NCBI RefSeq assembly: GCF_030052815.1 | Contig: NC_079499.1 | Location: forward strand, 80,949,183-81,013,182 | Length of the DNA stretch: 64,000 nucleotides | Direction: 5' to 3' | From: Hevea brasiliensis | Taxonomy: Eukaryota > Streptophyta > Magnoliopsida > Malpighiales > Euphorbiaceae | Shown here: positions 1-10,716 of the stretch, one piece after another | How the letters are laid out: each line of letters begins with the position of its first letter | Numbering within the stretch: position 1 is the stretch's first letter | The notes under the pieces: model-generated | Databases searched by the model: none | Seen by the model: the letters and a program-made list of their open reading frames with translations, nothing else | Told to the model about the DNA's origin: nothing | Position numbers and translations under genes: made by a program

Positions 1-20
1 TCTTCTTCTTGCTTCTTTAT

Positions 21-235
21 TGCTTCTTGAAGACATGAGCTGGCCGGTCTTTTTCTTCTTATTTCTTTCTTCCTTTCTTGATTCTTCTTCTTCTATCTTT
101 CTTCTTGCTTTTTTGCTGCTTCTTGAGGACATGAGCTGGCTGATCTTCTTCTTTCTTTCTTTCGTTCTTCTTCTTGATTTTCTTCTGCTTCTTGAAGACA
201 TGAGCTGGGTGGGTTCATTTCTGCTTCTTGAAGAC
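21..235. repeat. Imperfect tandem repeat in TTC-rich tract
   Basis: A 23-bp core, TGCTTCTTGA followed by RGACATGAGCTGG, recurs at 21, 117 and 186, with a truncated copy at 222. The spacers are runs of TTC/TTTC. An open frame crosses the block (20-292) but its protein is only Leu/Phe/Ser-rich low complexity, so I treat it as a repeat and not a gene. Its origin is unknown. Confidence 0.7.
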
Positions 236-299
236 GCCATCTTCCTATATCACAATTTGCTTATTTTTCTTCTTTGTTTATCTATTAAGTAGCTATCAT

Positions 300-877
300 T
301 TTTCCCTTCTTTTTTGCAATCTAGGTGGTGACATGCAAAAGTGACATGATTTGAAGAAGCTAATGGGCTGATAGATAGTTATTAATTTTTTATGTTTTTA
401 ATTCTATTTTTATAAATTAAATATTAAATGAATTACTTTTATATTAAAAACATAATTATTCATAATAAGTTTATATAATTCATTTCAAATAATTTTAAAT
501 TATATTTAGTAACATATTATTAAATTAAATATGTAGTAAAAATACTAAAAATTAAAAATTTTATTAGAATAGAAAATTAAAATTATCATTTTAACATTAT
601 ATTTGATTAAAAATAAAATTAATATAATGTATTTTAATAATAGTTTTTACTCATATATATAATTTAATTGATGATGGTGGTGCAATAAGTAATAAAATAA
701 ATAATAAATTACATATATTATCATATGTAATTAATATTAAATTAATTAAACCTAAAGTGCATATATAATTTATTTTTATAATTTTTAAAAAATTTTTGAT
801 CCTCACCTCACTCAGGCGTGCACCTTGTGCCTAGGCTCCAGGACCCTTGGCGCCTCGGTGCGCCTTGAGCCTTTAAT
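300..877. other. AT-rich unassigned segment with GC-rich end
   Basis: No coding frame is visible. The stretch is very AT-rich up to about 790 and then switches to a GC-rich tail (about 790-870) with repeated GGCGCC/GCGCCTTG-like words, which abuts the broken end of gypsy element B near 878-884. It looks like another repeat that truncates or interrupts B, but no terminal repeats or target duplication could be identified. Confidence 0.35.
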
Positions 878-879
878 AA

Positions 880-1204
880 CTATGAGTTCAATGCTGCACC
901 ATTTAGCTTTTCACTAAAATATGCAATGGGACGTCTCTCTTGCATCAAAACAACACCTATACCAATCCCAGAAGCATCACATTCTATTTCAAATGTTTTA
1001 GTGAAATCAGGAAGACTCAGTAATGGGGCAGAACATAATTTAACTTTAATTAAGTTAAAAGCACAGTTTTGTTCCTCACCCCATGTAAAGCCAACATTCT
1101 TTTTAACGATCTCTGTCAAGCGTGTAGCTAAAGTACTAAAATCCTTAACAATCATTCTATAAGAACTAGATAAATCATGAAAACTACGTACCTCAGTAAC
1201 AGAT
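880..1204 (-). pseudogene. Gypsy B pol, RT connection and RNase H start (distal fragment)
   Basis: This minus-strand fragment encodes the end of the RT thumb/connection and the start of RNase H. Visible words include FTWGEEQ, the RNase H entry IECDASGIGIG and FSEKLNGA, all typical of Ty3/gypsy pol. The aspartate of ECDAS is the first RNase H catalytic residue. It is separated from the rest of B pol (6361-7312) by the copia insertion at 1205-6355. The reading frame on the two sides is compatible once the copia and one copy of its CAGAT duplication are set aside. The fragment stops near 880 where unrelated AT-rich sequence begins, so the later RNase H catalytic residues and the integrase are missing. 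Confidence 0.85.
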
Positions 1205-1432
1205 TGTTGGAATCCCTTAATTAGTGCATTAGCTGTAAATTAGAATGTGTTAAAATCCCTTAATTAGTGCATTAGCTGTAAATTAGAATGTAAATTAGTG
1301 ATATTAGGGATATTTGTATTTATTAGCTTTTATTTTCTTTCCTATTAAGGCTATAGCCTTTGTGCATAAATTTGAATCATTGTAACACTGTGAAATACAT
1401 CAAGAAATTCTTAAATTCTCTCTAATCTCAAC
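1205..1432 (+). repeat. Copia 5' LTR
   Basis: About 228 bp. It contains an internal tandem duplication of about 40 bp (the CCCTTAATTAGTGCATTAGC block occurs twice), which is also present in the 3' LTR and so predates insertion. The 3' terminus reads CTCAAC where the other LTR has TTAACA, so the terminal CA is altered here. Confidence 0.9.
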
Positions 1433-1433
1433 T

Positions 1434-1446
1434 TGGTATCAGAGCC
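1434..1446 (+). other. Copia primer binding site
   Basis: TGGTATCAGAGCC lies one base after the 5' LTR. It matches the plant initiator-methionine tRNA 3' end complement used by most copia and many gypsy elements. Confidence 0.93.
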
Positions 1447-1861
1447 TTAGCCATTTTTTCTGGCTTTTTTTTTTTTTTTTTTTTTTTTTTGCAGGGAGAA
1501 AATAGTGAGAAATAGTTAGGGTTTGTGTGGGTAAGCCTTGAAAGCGGGTCTGTTGAGGGAGGTAGTTGTCACCGCCCATTTAGGAAGGAAGAGAACCTCG
1601 TCGCTGGTCCTTGCGTGGATTCTCGCCGCCATCCGGTGAGGTGCAGGATCCCACGTGCCGATAGAAGATTTCCGCCTTTTGTACACGCACCGGGAAGTGA
1701 GCCTATTCCTGGTCAGTTTTTTCTGACCGCACTTTTTTTTTTTCGATGACATCCCTAGTGTACCGCATCTCTGCCCAGTCCATTCCTATCTCTTGGTTTG
1801 CAATTTTGTTTTTGGGCATTTGTCTTTTTTCTACTGTTTCTTTTAATCATTTCTCTGAATC

Positions 1862-2825
1862 ATGTATGATGCAAAAAAGTTAGTAGTTGAAGGGAAAATA
1901 ACTACTACAACTGAAAATTTCTCATTAATTATTAGCCCCGTAAAGCTTGATGGGACAAATTACCTTGCATGGTTTAACTCGTGTCTCATTTTTATTCAAG
2001 TTAGAGGGTTGCAGGGCTATCTTATTGGAGATAAGTAAAAACCAGAAAAGTCTGCTTCTACCTACAGTTAATGGGAATCAGAAAATTCTCTTATCATGTC
2101 ATGGCTTATCAATTCCATGCAACCACATATGACTCGTGGGTATTTACTATTGAATAGTGCAGTTGTCATTTGGAGTGCAGTTTCTCAGATCTATTCTCAA
2201 GTTGGGAACGATGCACAAGTGTATGAGTTTCGAAACAAGGTTCATGATATGAAACAGGGTGAGCTAACTATTGCTCAATATTATGCAGAATTGAGTGGTC
2301 TATTGCAGGAGCTGGACTTTTACCAGAACTTTCAGGCCTCATGTCCTGAAGATGCTATTAAATTTCAGAAGTTGGTTGAAAAAGAGCGGATCTATGATTT
2401 TCTTGTTGGGTTGAATATGGAATATGATCAAATTAGGGTCTAAGTGCTTGGGAAGGATCCTTTACCTACCTCAAGACAGACATACTCTTATGTTCAACAA
2501 GAAGAGAGTAGGAGGAGTGCCATGATTCATTCTATGTCTGTTGATAAGGCAAGGCTAGTTGCTAATTGCTCACGTGAATAGTCACATGGTTCATCAGATA
2601 AGGATCAACTACATTGTGACTATTGTGGAAAAAACTGGTATACTAAGGAACATTGTTGGAAATTGCATGGACGCCACACTAAAGGGCGTGGAGGAAAAAG
2701 GATGGGCCTTACTAGACCACAAGCTAATGTATCTGAGGTTGTGAATCTGTCTGAAGATACTACCACCACTGAGATGTTTTCCAATGAAGAGGTACAGACT
2801 CTTAAGGCATTTGCTATCATAACTT
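1862..2825 (+). pseudogene. Copia gag (UBN2-type) remnant
   Basis: The start at 1862 is the first ATG of the conserved frame. The frame runs to about 2825 with in-frame stops near 2036 and 2070, plus 2441 and 2579. Recognisable words are KLDGTNYLAW near the N-terminus, a central helical region (QYYAELSGLLQELDF) and FLVGLNMEYDQIR, as in copia gag. A zinc knuckle follows at about 2610-2655 with its CxxC and final Cys, but the usual His is Tyr (CDYCGKNWYTKEHC). Several stops look like CAA or CAG to TAA or TAG changes. In an intact element the product would be the nucleocapsid/capsid polyprotein. Confidence 0.88.
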
Positions 2826-2889
2826 GAATCGTAATCCACCACAGTTGCCTCTTCTAACTTCGTCAACTCAGGTAATACTTTTCTTGCCA

Positions 2890-5800
2890 ATCTTAATAAT
2901 TCTTTTTGGTTTATAGATTCTGGAGCAAAAAGCATATGACAGGCTCTTCAAATAAGAAAAAGTCCGCATTGTGGATGGATCCTTATCTAGTGTTTCTGGA
3001 ACAAGTTCTGTTAAATGCACCCCAAATATAAGTCTTAGTTCTGTTTTATATGTGCCTAGCTTTTCTATTAACCTCTTGTCTGTCAGTTCAATCACAAAAG
3101 CTCTAAACTGCAAAATTGAATTTTTTCCAACTCACTGTTTATTTCAGGAATTGACGACAGGGAGAACGATTGACAGCAGTAGACTACTAGATGGGCTTTA
3201 TCTCTTGAATGATTATGTTGGCTAGGCCATATTTGAGCAATCTATGGATGCTGAGGAACAAATTATCATGTGGCATAGGAGACTAGGACATTCTTTATTT
3301 ACTGTGTTACAAAAACTTAATCCTTTTCTATTTAAACAATGCAAAACTGAATTGTTAGTATGTGATGTTTGTGAGTTTGCTAAACATACTAGACAATCTT
3401 ATCCTGCAATAAATAATAAGGCTTTAGTTCCTTTTATGACTATCCATTCTGATGTATAGGGGCCTATTCAAACTGTGTCTTTATCGGGTTACAGATGGTT
3501 TGTGATCTTTATTGATTATTGCAGTAGGTTAACTTAGGTATATTTGATGAAAGGGAAAAATGAAGTTTTCTCTTGTTTTTAGCAGTTCCATAAAATGATT
3601 AGTACACAATTTGATGCTCATGTTAAAATATTGAGAACTGATAATGATACATAATATATGAATGGAGTCTTTCAGGAGTATTTGAAGGCACATGGGATTT
3701 TAAATCAGACTTGTTGTGTTAATACTAGTTCACAAAATAGGGTATCTGAGAGAAAAAATATACTCTTACTTGAGTTTGCTAGGTCTCTTATATTTACCAT
3801 GAATGTTCCTAAACCTTACTGGGGGGATGCTATTCTTTCTGCTGCATATCTTATTAACAGGATGCCTCTTCGGGCATTAGAGTTTAAGAGTCCTTTAGAA
3901 GTTTTGCAGGATAAAAATTCATATACTATTCCTTCAAAGGTATTTGGTTGTGTTTGCTTTGTTCATAAACTTAATAGTGGGAAATTAGAACCCCAAGCCC
4001 TGAAATGTGTTTTTGTTGGTTATTTTAGCACTCAGAAGGGATATAGGTGTTATCATCCTCCTTCACAAAAATATTTTCTGAGTATGGACGTTACCTTCAG
4101 GGAATCTGAATCTTATTTCCATCCACTTCTTCAGGGGGAGTATAGGAAGGAAGAGTTGTATTTTCCTTCATCCTCATCCTCTCCCAACCTTCAATTTCAG
4201 GGGGAGAATCTGGGTTTAGAGCCTATACCTAACAATTAAACTTAGGGAGAGTCACCTAAATCTCGAGAAAGACTGAAAAGGCCAGATTTGAGAACATATA
4301 TTTGACGGAATAAGACAGATATAGCCATCGAGCAGGAGACTGCTGATCAACCAGAATCCTTGTATTCAATTCCTGGACATCTTGAGGTGTGTGATGAGTC
4401 TCATTTGGCTCTTGATGAGTCTAATTTTGATTCCTAGTCTGTTCTTCTTTCTTCTGATAATGATCTTGATATTCCTATTGCTCTCCGGAAAAGTGTTAGG
4501 ACCTGTACTAAACATTCTATTTCTAATTTCATCTCCTATAATTCTCTGTCTCCATCCTACAGAGCCTTTCTACTTTTTGTTTTCTCTTTCTCTGTCCCAT
4601 ATGATTGGAAGAAAGCTTGCCTCGATCCAAAATGGAGGGCAGCTATGGTGGAGGAGATGAAAGCTTTGGCAAAGAATGAGGAATGAGAATTGGTTACTCT
4701 CTCACTGGAAAAGAAGCCAGTTAGATACAAGTGGGTGTTCACTGTGAAACATAGAGCAGATAGTTTAATTGAGAGGTATAAGGCCAGACTGGTAGCAAAA
4801 GGCTTCACACAAACGTACGGAGTAGATTACCAAGAGACCTTTGCTCCTGTTGCTAAAATGAATACCATCAGAATTCTGTTGTCATGTGTGGCGAATCTTG
4901 AGTGGGACTTGCAGCAGTTTGATGTTAAAAATGTCTTTTTACATGGTGACTTGGAAGAAGAAGTGTATATAGAAATTCCTTCAGGGTTTGAAGATGGGAA
5001 GAGCAGAGGGAAAGTTTGCAGATTGAAAAAGGCTTTGTATGGTCTAAAATAGTCACCTAGAGCATAGTTTGATAGGTTCAGTAAAGCGATGATCTCCTTT
5101 GGATACTGCCAAAGCAATGCTGATCATACCTTGTTTATGAGGCATTGTAGAGGCAAAATCACACTACTTATTGTCTATGTGGATGATATTGTGGTAACTG
5201 GTGACGATAAGAAAGAAATGACTCTTTTAAAGGAGTGCCTAGCACAGGAGTTTGAAATCAAATATTTGGGAAGGCTCAAGTACTTTCTTAGAACAGAGGT
5301 TGCCAGATCAAATAATGGAATCTTTATTTCTTAAAGAAAGTATATATTGGATCTGTTGGAAGAAACAGGAATGTTGGGCTGTAGACCGGCAGAGTTTCCT
5401 ATTGAGGCCAATCATAAATTGCAAGCTGGAGTTGGGAAATCAGTGGATTTAAGGAGATATCAGAGGTTGGTTGGCAAACTAATTTATCTTTCGCATACTA
5501 GACCGGACATAGCATATGCAGTTGGTGCAGTTGGTATAGTGAGCCAATATATGCATAATCCTCGTGAATCTCATTTGGAGGTTGTTTTCCACATCTTGCG
5601 ATACCTAAAATCTACACTTGGGAAATGACTTCTTTTCTCAAAGCATGGTCACCTTCAGATTAAAGCCTTTACAGATGCAGATTGGGCTGGGTCTCTCGAT
5701 GATGGGAGATTAGCATCATGATACTGTACCTTTGTTGGTGGTAATCTAGTCACCTGGAGAAGTAAGAAGCAAAATGTGACAGCTAGATCTAGTGCAGAAG

Positions 5801-6054
5801 CTGAATTCAGGGCAATGGCTCAAGGTATCTGTGAGTTATTGTGGTTACGGAAGTTGATGAAAGAATTAAAATTGTTTGAAGCTAATGGTTTGTTTTTGTT
5901 TTGTGATAACAAAGCTGCAATCAGTATAATTCATAATCCAGTTCAGCATAATCGGACCAAGCATATAGAGATTGATAGACACTTCATAAAAGAAAAAATT
6001 ATGGATGGTTCCTTAAGTGTCTCTTACGTAGTTTTGTGTTCACTAAAGGGTTAA
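2890..6054 (+). pseudogene. Copia pol (protease, integrase, RT, RNase H), stop-riddled
   Basis: The protease motif IDSGA is at about 2913-2930. GAG-pre-integrase (WHRRLGH, then CDVCEFAKH) is at 3271-3390, and the integrase core shows DYCSR, RTDN and the glutamate of VSERK near 3510-3760. RT spans about 4690-5330 with RYKARLVAKG, the FDVKNVFLHG block and the catalytic YVDD at about 5178. RNase H has TDADWAG, SSAEAEF and DNKAA, ending at 6054. From about 2971 to 6054 the whole protein stays in one frame. It is interrupted by about fifteen stops (for example 3457, 3535, 3652, 4237, 4684, 5050, 5065, 5332, 5626 and 5719) but no obvious frameshift. Small indels are confined to the gag-protease junction (about 2825-2970). 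Confidence 0.92.
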
Positions 6055-6115
6055 GTTGTAAGGTGTTTCATACCCTAGTTTGCAAATTGGGCATATGCAA
6101 CATGCATGAACCAAC

Positions 6116-6126
6116 TTGAGGGAAAG
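6116..6126 (+). other. Copia polypurine tract
   Basis: TTGAGGGAAAG directly precedes the 3' LTR, the expected site for plus-strand DNA priming. Confidence 0.85.
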
Positions 6127-6355
6127 TGTTGGAATCCCTTAATTAGTGCATTAGCTGTAAATTAGAATGTATTAAAATTCCTTAATTAGTGCATTAGCTG
6201 TAAATTAGAATGTAAATTAGTGATATTAGGGATATTTATATTTATTAGCTTTTATTTTCTTTCCTATTAAGGCTATAGCCTTTGTGTATAAATTTGAATC
6301 ATTGTAACACTGTGAACTACATCAAAAAATTCTTCAATTCTCTCTAATCTTAACA
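6127..6355 (+). repeat. Copia 3' LTR
   Basis: 229 bp, TGTTGG to TTAACA. It carries the same internal 40-bp duplication as the 5' LTR and is followed by the CAGAT target duplication at 6356-6360. Confidence 0.93.
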
Positions 6356-7312
6356 CAGATGTAAGAATCGGGTCACAAATAGCTTTCACCTTCTCTTCAT
6401 CCACCTCAATACCTTTTGCACTAATCACATAACCCAAAAACACAACCCTTTCTATGCAAAAAGTACACTTTTTAAGATTAGCATACAATTTCTCTTTTCT
6501 AAGCACTTCAAATACACACCTCAAATGACGCATATGTTCTTCCATGTTTTTACTGTACACTAATATATCATTAAAGTATACCGCCACAAACTTACTAATG
6601 AATGCATGCAAAACATGGTTCATTAATCTCATGAATGTACTAGGTGCATTATTCAATCTAAAAGGCATAACTAACCATTCATTTAAGCCATATTTTGTTT
6701 TGAAAGCAATTTTTCATTCATCACCCATTTTCATCCCAATCTGGTGGTATCCACTTTTCAAATTAATTTTTGAAAAGACATAAGCACCATGCAATTCGTC
6801 TAACATGTCATCTAGCCTAGGAATGGGATATCTATACTTTACCTAATCTTGTTGATAGCTCGACAGTCAACATACATCCTCTAAGAACTTCCTTCTTAGG
6901 CACCAATAGCACTGGAACTGCACATGGACTCGTGCTTTCTCTCACATACCCTTTTGCCAATAACTCCTTAATTTGCCTCTGAAGTTCCTTTGTCTCATTT
7001 GGATTACATCTGTAAGCTAGTTGATTAGGAATTACTGCTCCAGGAGCAAAATCAATCTGATGTTCGATCCCTCTAATAGGTGGCAACTCATTAGGGATAT
7101 CTTTAGGAAAGACATCTTCAAACTCCTATAAAAGAGAAACAGCAGGACTAGGAAAGAACTGTTAAGGTTAGCAAGATTCAAATAAGCGTCCTTGTACATA
7201 AGTACAATCATTAGCTTTCTAGCAAAAAATGCACTCTTAACATCTCTTTCTTTTGCACATAAGCTCATTTTTCTCTCTTTGCTCTCCTTTTGCACTAGAT
7301 TCACTTTCTTTC
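6356..7312 (-). pseudogene. Gypsy B pol, protease-RT linker and RT (proximal fragment)
   Basis: Minus-strand B sequence lies between the copia and element A. From 7312 downward it has a lysine-rich linker, then the RT entry (PPIRGIEHQIDF, AYRCNPNETKELQ, GYVRESTSPCAVPVLLVPKK) at about 7086-6885. The RT fingers/palm follow near 6668-6361 ([39 protein letters not shown]). The catalytic box reads YFNDILVYS, so the first aspartate of the usual F/Y-x-D-D is Asn. Stops occur between about 6700 and 6840. The ORF reads into copia sequence at the low end. The piece joins, beyond element A, to the B protease at 16152. Confidence 0.87.
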
Positions 7313-8213
7313 TGATAAGCACCCAAATGAACATTGTCTAAGGATGCAGATCTCTAATGGAACCCAAGGATCATCAACACCAAAACAAGTTTTCTTTGAA
7401 CAAAATAAGATGCAATCTTTATGGAAAAAGAAGCACCATAATATATATTCAAAGAGGAACGAATCAAGTGTCAACACAATAACCCAACTTGTGGGAGATT
7501 ACATTGATCATCAAGTAAAATAGGCAAGTGATGAAGTTGCCTAAGTTCTAGTTCTTTCAAAAACTAGCAAGAAAGAAAACTCAAACTCTCTCAAATGGAG
7601 GCTCTCATGTGCAACAGAAATGAAAAACTAAAGGAAGAAGATATTCTCTTCCTTATAAACCTAGGGTTACAGAAACACAAACTGAAAATGTTAAGACAAG
7701 AGTTAAAAATAATTGTGCCTTGTTGGCAATCCTAACAAGAATAGTAAGTGTATTAATTATAAAGACAAAAAGATGGCAAAAGCAATAATTGCAAAAGGAT
7801 TGAAGGTGGCAGCAATTGATCCCTCTTTGTGGTAGAATATTGGGGCTCACTTGGTCAAAAAGTAGCTATCTTTAATTCAAATGAACCAATGAGCTCCCTC
7901 CACGTGGCGTGAACCCTACAAACACCTAGGTGGCTGCCAAGTGGACTCCAAGGTGGCATGAGGCATGTCCAAAGTGGTTGGTGATGTGGCAATGGAAGCT
8001 GACGTGGTTGGTGATGTGACAATGGAAACTCCAACTTAACACATGGTGATCCACTTAGATTCTTGGAGCAAACAAGCTAGGCCTTACTTATGCAGCTCCC
8101 TCCTAAGCTGAAAACCCTTTTAATGGTCCATGAGCATGCTTTGAAGTTGCTTAGCTCTCGCCCTAGTGACTGCCCCTTTGAAGGGTGGTGGTACTCCATG
8201 ATGATCCTCATCA
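7313..8213 (-). repeat. Gypsy A 3' LTR
   Basis: 901 bp, plus-strand TGATAAGCACCC at the low end to TCCTCATCA at the high end. Relative to the 5' LTR it carries an extra duplicated block of about 28 bp around 8000-8030 (GGTGATGTGRCAATGGAA occurs twice). The end of the pol frame (stop near 8120) lies inside this LTR. Confidence 0.9.
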
Positions 8214-10716
8214 TCCTCTCCCACTTGAGAAGAATTCGTCCTCATATTGGTTTCTGCACCAAGGAAAGGAGTAAGATCAATTACATTAAAAGTATTACTA
8301 ACACCATAATCACTAGGCAATTCTATCTTATAAGCATTATTGTTAATTCTTTCAAGCACTTGAAAAGGGCCATTACTTCTAGGATGCAACTTAGATTTCC
8401 TTTGTTTAGGAAATCTTTCCTTTCTCAAATGGATCCATACCAATTCACCTGGTTCAAAAATCATAGGCTTTCGCCCCTTATTAGCATGAGATGCATAGTG
8501 CTCATTTTTCTTTTCTAGAAGCAATCTAGCTTATTCATGCATCTTTTTAACCATTTCGGCCTTTTTCTCACCATCCAATGAAGCAACATGATCAATAGGC
8601 AATGGTAACAAATCCAAGAGAGTAAGTGGATTAAAACCATAAACAAGCTCAAAAGGAGAGTATCCACTAGATGAATGCACAACCCTATTATATGCAAATT
8701 CTATGTACGATATGCATTCCTCCCAAGACTTTAAATTTTGTTTCACTAAGGCTCTCAAAAGTATGACTAAGGTCCTATTCACTACTTCTGTTTGGCCATC
8801 AGTTTGGGGATGGCAAGTAGTAGAGAAAAGTAGCTTAGTTTCCAATTTTCCCCAAAGAACCTTTCAAAAATGACTCAAGAACTTGACATCCCTATCACTG
8901 ACAATGGTTCTAGGTATCTATGTAACCTAACAACCTCCCTAAAGAATAGATTAGCAACATATGTAGCATCATCAGTTTTGTGACATGGGATAAAATGAGC
9001 CATTTTTGAAAACCGATCCACAACAACAAAAATTGAATCATGATCCATTTGTAACCTAGGCAATCCCAAGACAAAGTCCATGGACAAATCAACCCAAGGA
9101 TGCTTAGGCACGGGTAGAGGTGTGTATAGGCCATGAGGCATCACTTTAGACTTTGCTCTCTTGCAAGTCTCACATCTAGCATATAGTCTCTCAACATCTT
9201 TTCTTATGTAGGGCCAAAAGAAATGCTCCCTAAGGACATCTAGTGTTTTGGCAACAGCAAAATGCCCCATAAGGCCTCCACTGTGACTCTCATTTACAAG
9301 CAATTCCCTCAAAGAACTTCTAGGCACACACAATCTATTTTCTTTAAACAAATATCTATCATGCCTAAAGTACTTTGGGAATGCAGATTTCTAACATGCA
9401 TGGAATATGGTAGCAAAGTCATCATCGTACTTATATAATTCTTTAACATACTCAAATCCTTATAATTTAGAATCAAGAGTAGTAAGAAGATTATATCTGC
9501 GAGATAGTGTATCAGCTACCACATTTTCTTTGCCCTGCTTATATTTCACAACATAAGGAAAAAACTCTATAAATTCTACCCATTTAGCATGTCTCCTACT
9601 CAACTTATGTTGGCTTTTGATATACTTCAAAGACTCATGATCAGAATGTATGACAAATTCCTTAGGCCATGGATAATGTTGCCATATCTCTAATGCCCTA
9701 ACTAATGCATACATTTCTATCATATGTAGAATAATTCAATGTGGCACCATGCAACTTTTCACTAAAGTAAGAAATTGGGCGTTTCTCTTGCATGAGAACA
9801 GCTCCAATCCCTACTCCTGATGCATCACATTCAATCTCAAATGTCTTGTCAAAATTAGGCAAAATTAATAAAGGTACAGAACACAATTTCTCTTTAAGCA
9901 TGGCAAATGCATGTTCATGTTCTTTACCCCAAACAAAAGTTACATTCTTTTTGACAAGTTCATTTAATGGAGCAGCCAATGAACTAAAGTTAGGTACAAA
10001 TCTCCTATAAAAACTTGCTAATCCATGAAAGCTCCTAACTTCAGATGCATTTTTAGGTGTTGTCCAATGTCTAATTGCCTTAACCTTTTCATCATCTACT
10101 TCAACACCTTTGCTACTCACAACAAATTCCCAAAACACAATTCTTTCTAAGCAAAAAGAAGACTTTTTCACATTTGCATACAATTTTTCTTTTCTCAACA
10201 CATCCAACACAAGTTTCAAATGATGTAAATAATCATCAATGTTTTTGCTATAGACAAGAATATAATCAAAGTAGACAACAACAAACTGTCCTATAAAAGC
10301 TCTCAAAACATGATTCATAAGCCTCATGAAAGTACTAGGGGCATTAGTGAGACCAAAAGGCATCACTAGCCACTCATACAAGCCATGTTTTGTTTTGAAG
10401 GCCGTTTTCCATTCATCACCAGCTCTCATTCTCATTTGATGGTAACCGCTCTTCAAATCAATCTTACTAAAAATGCAAAAATCATGCAATTTATCCAACA
10501 AATCATCCAATCTAGGAATAGGGTGGCGATATTTTACAGTGATTTTATTCACAGCTCTACAATCCACGCACATCTTGTATGTTCTATCATTCTTTGGCAC
10601 AAGCAAAACAAGAACCGCACAAGGAATCATGCTCTCACGGACATGTCCCTTAGCCAAAAGCTCATCTACCTGTCTTTGAAGCTCCTTAGTCTCAGTTGGA
10701 CTATTCCTATAGGTTG
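8120..10716 (-). pseudogene. Gypsy A pol (RT, RNase H, integrase), no protease
   Basis: RT occupies about 10716-9760 ([52 protein letters not shown]). The catalytic box reads YFDYILVYS, so the second aspartate is Tyr. RNase H follows with [10 protein letters not shown], and in a shifted frame at 9723-9460 HSDHESLKY and ADTLSRR. Integrase has an HHCC zinc region ([17 protein letters not shown]) at 9351-9160. Its catalytic core shows DLSMDF and VDRFSK, with [13 protein letters not shown] at 8845-8800, then a C-terminal module at 8524-8120 (GELVWIHLRKERFP, VTRARAKQL). The frame changes at about 9715 and again between 8875 and 8845. No aspartic protease precedes RT, although this clade normally has one. 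Confidence 0.9.
8214..8222 (-). other. Gypsy A polypurine tract
   Basis: The plus strand reads TCCTCTCCC immediately next to the LTR end, that is GGGAGAGGA on the element strand just before the 3' LTR. Confidence 0.8.

Larger units (their letters stand above)
1205..6355 (+). mobile_element. Ty1/copia retrotransposon, full length, inactive
   Basis: This is a complete copia element of 5,151 bp. Both LTRs begin TGTTGG; the 3' LTR ends TTAACA, and the 5' LTR shows CTCAAC at the same place. The target duplication CAGAT is perfect (1200-1204 and 6356-6360). The PBS immediately follows the 5' LTR, a polypurine tract (GAGGGAAAG) immediately precedes the 3' LTR, and the domain order is gag, protease, integrase, RT, RNase H, which is the copia order. 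The LTRs differ at roughly eight or nine positions by eye, so the insertion is not recent. At least a dozen in-frame stops inactivate it. Confidence 0.95.

Noticed and set aside
20..292. Leu/Phe-rich open frame of 90 residues
   Set aside because: Product of a TTC-rich tandem repeat, not a credible protein.
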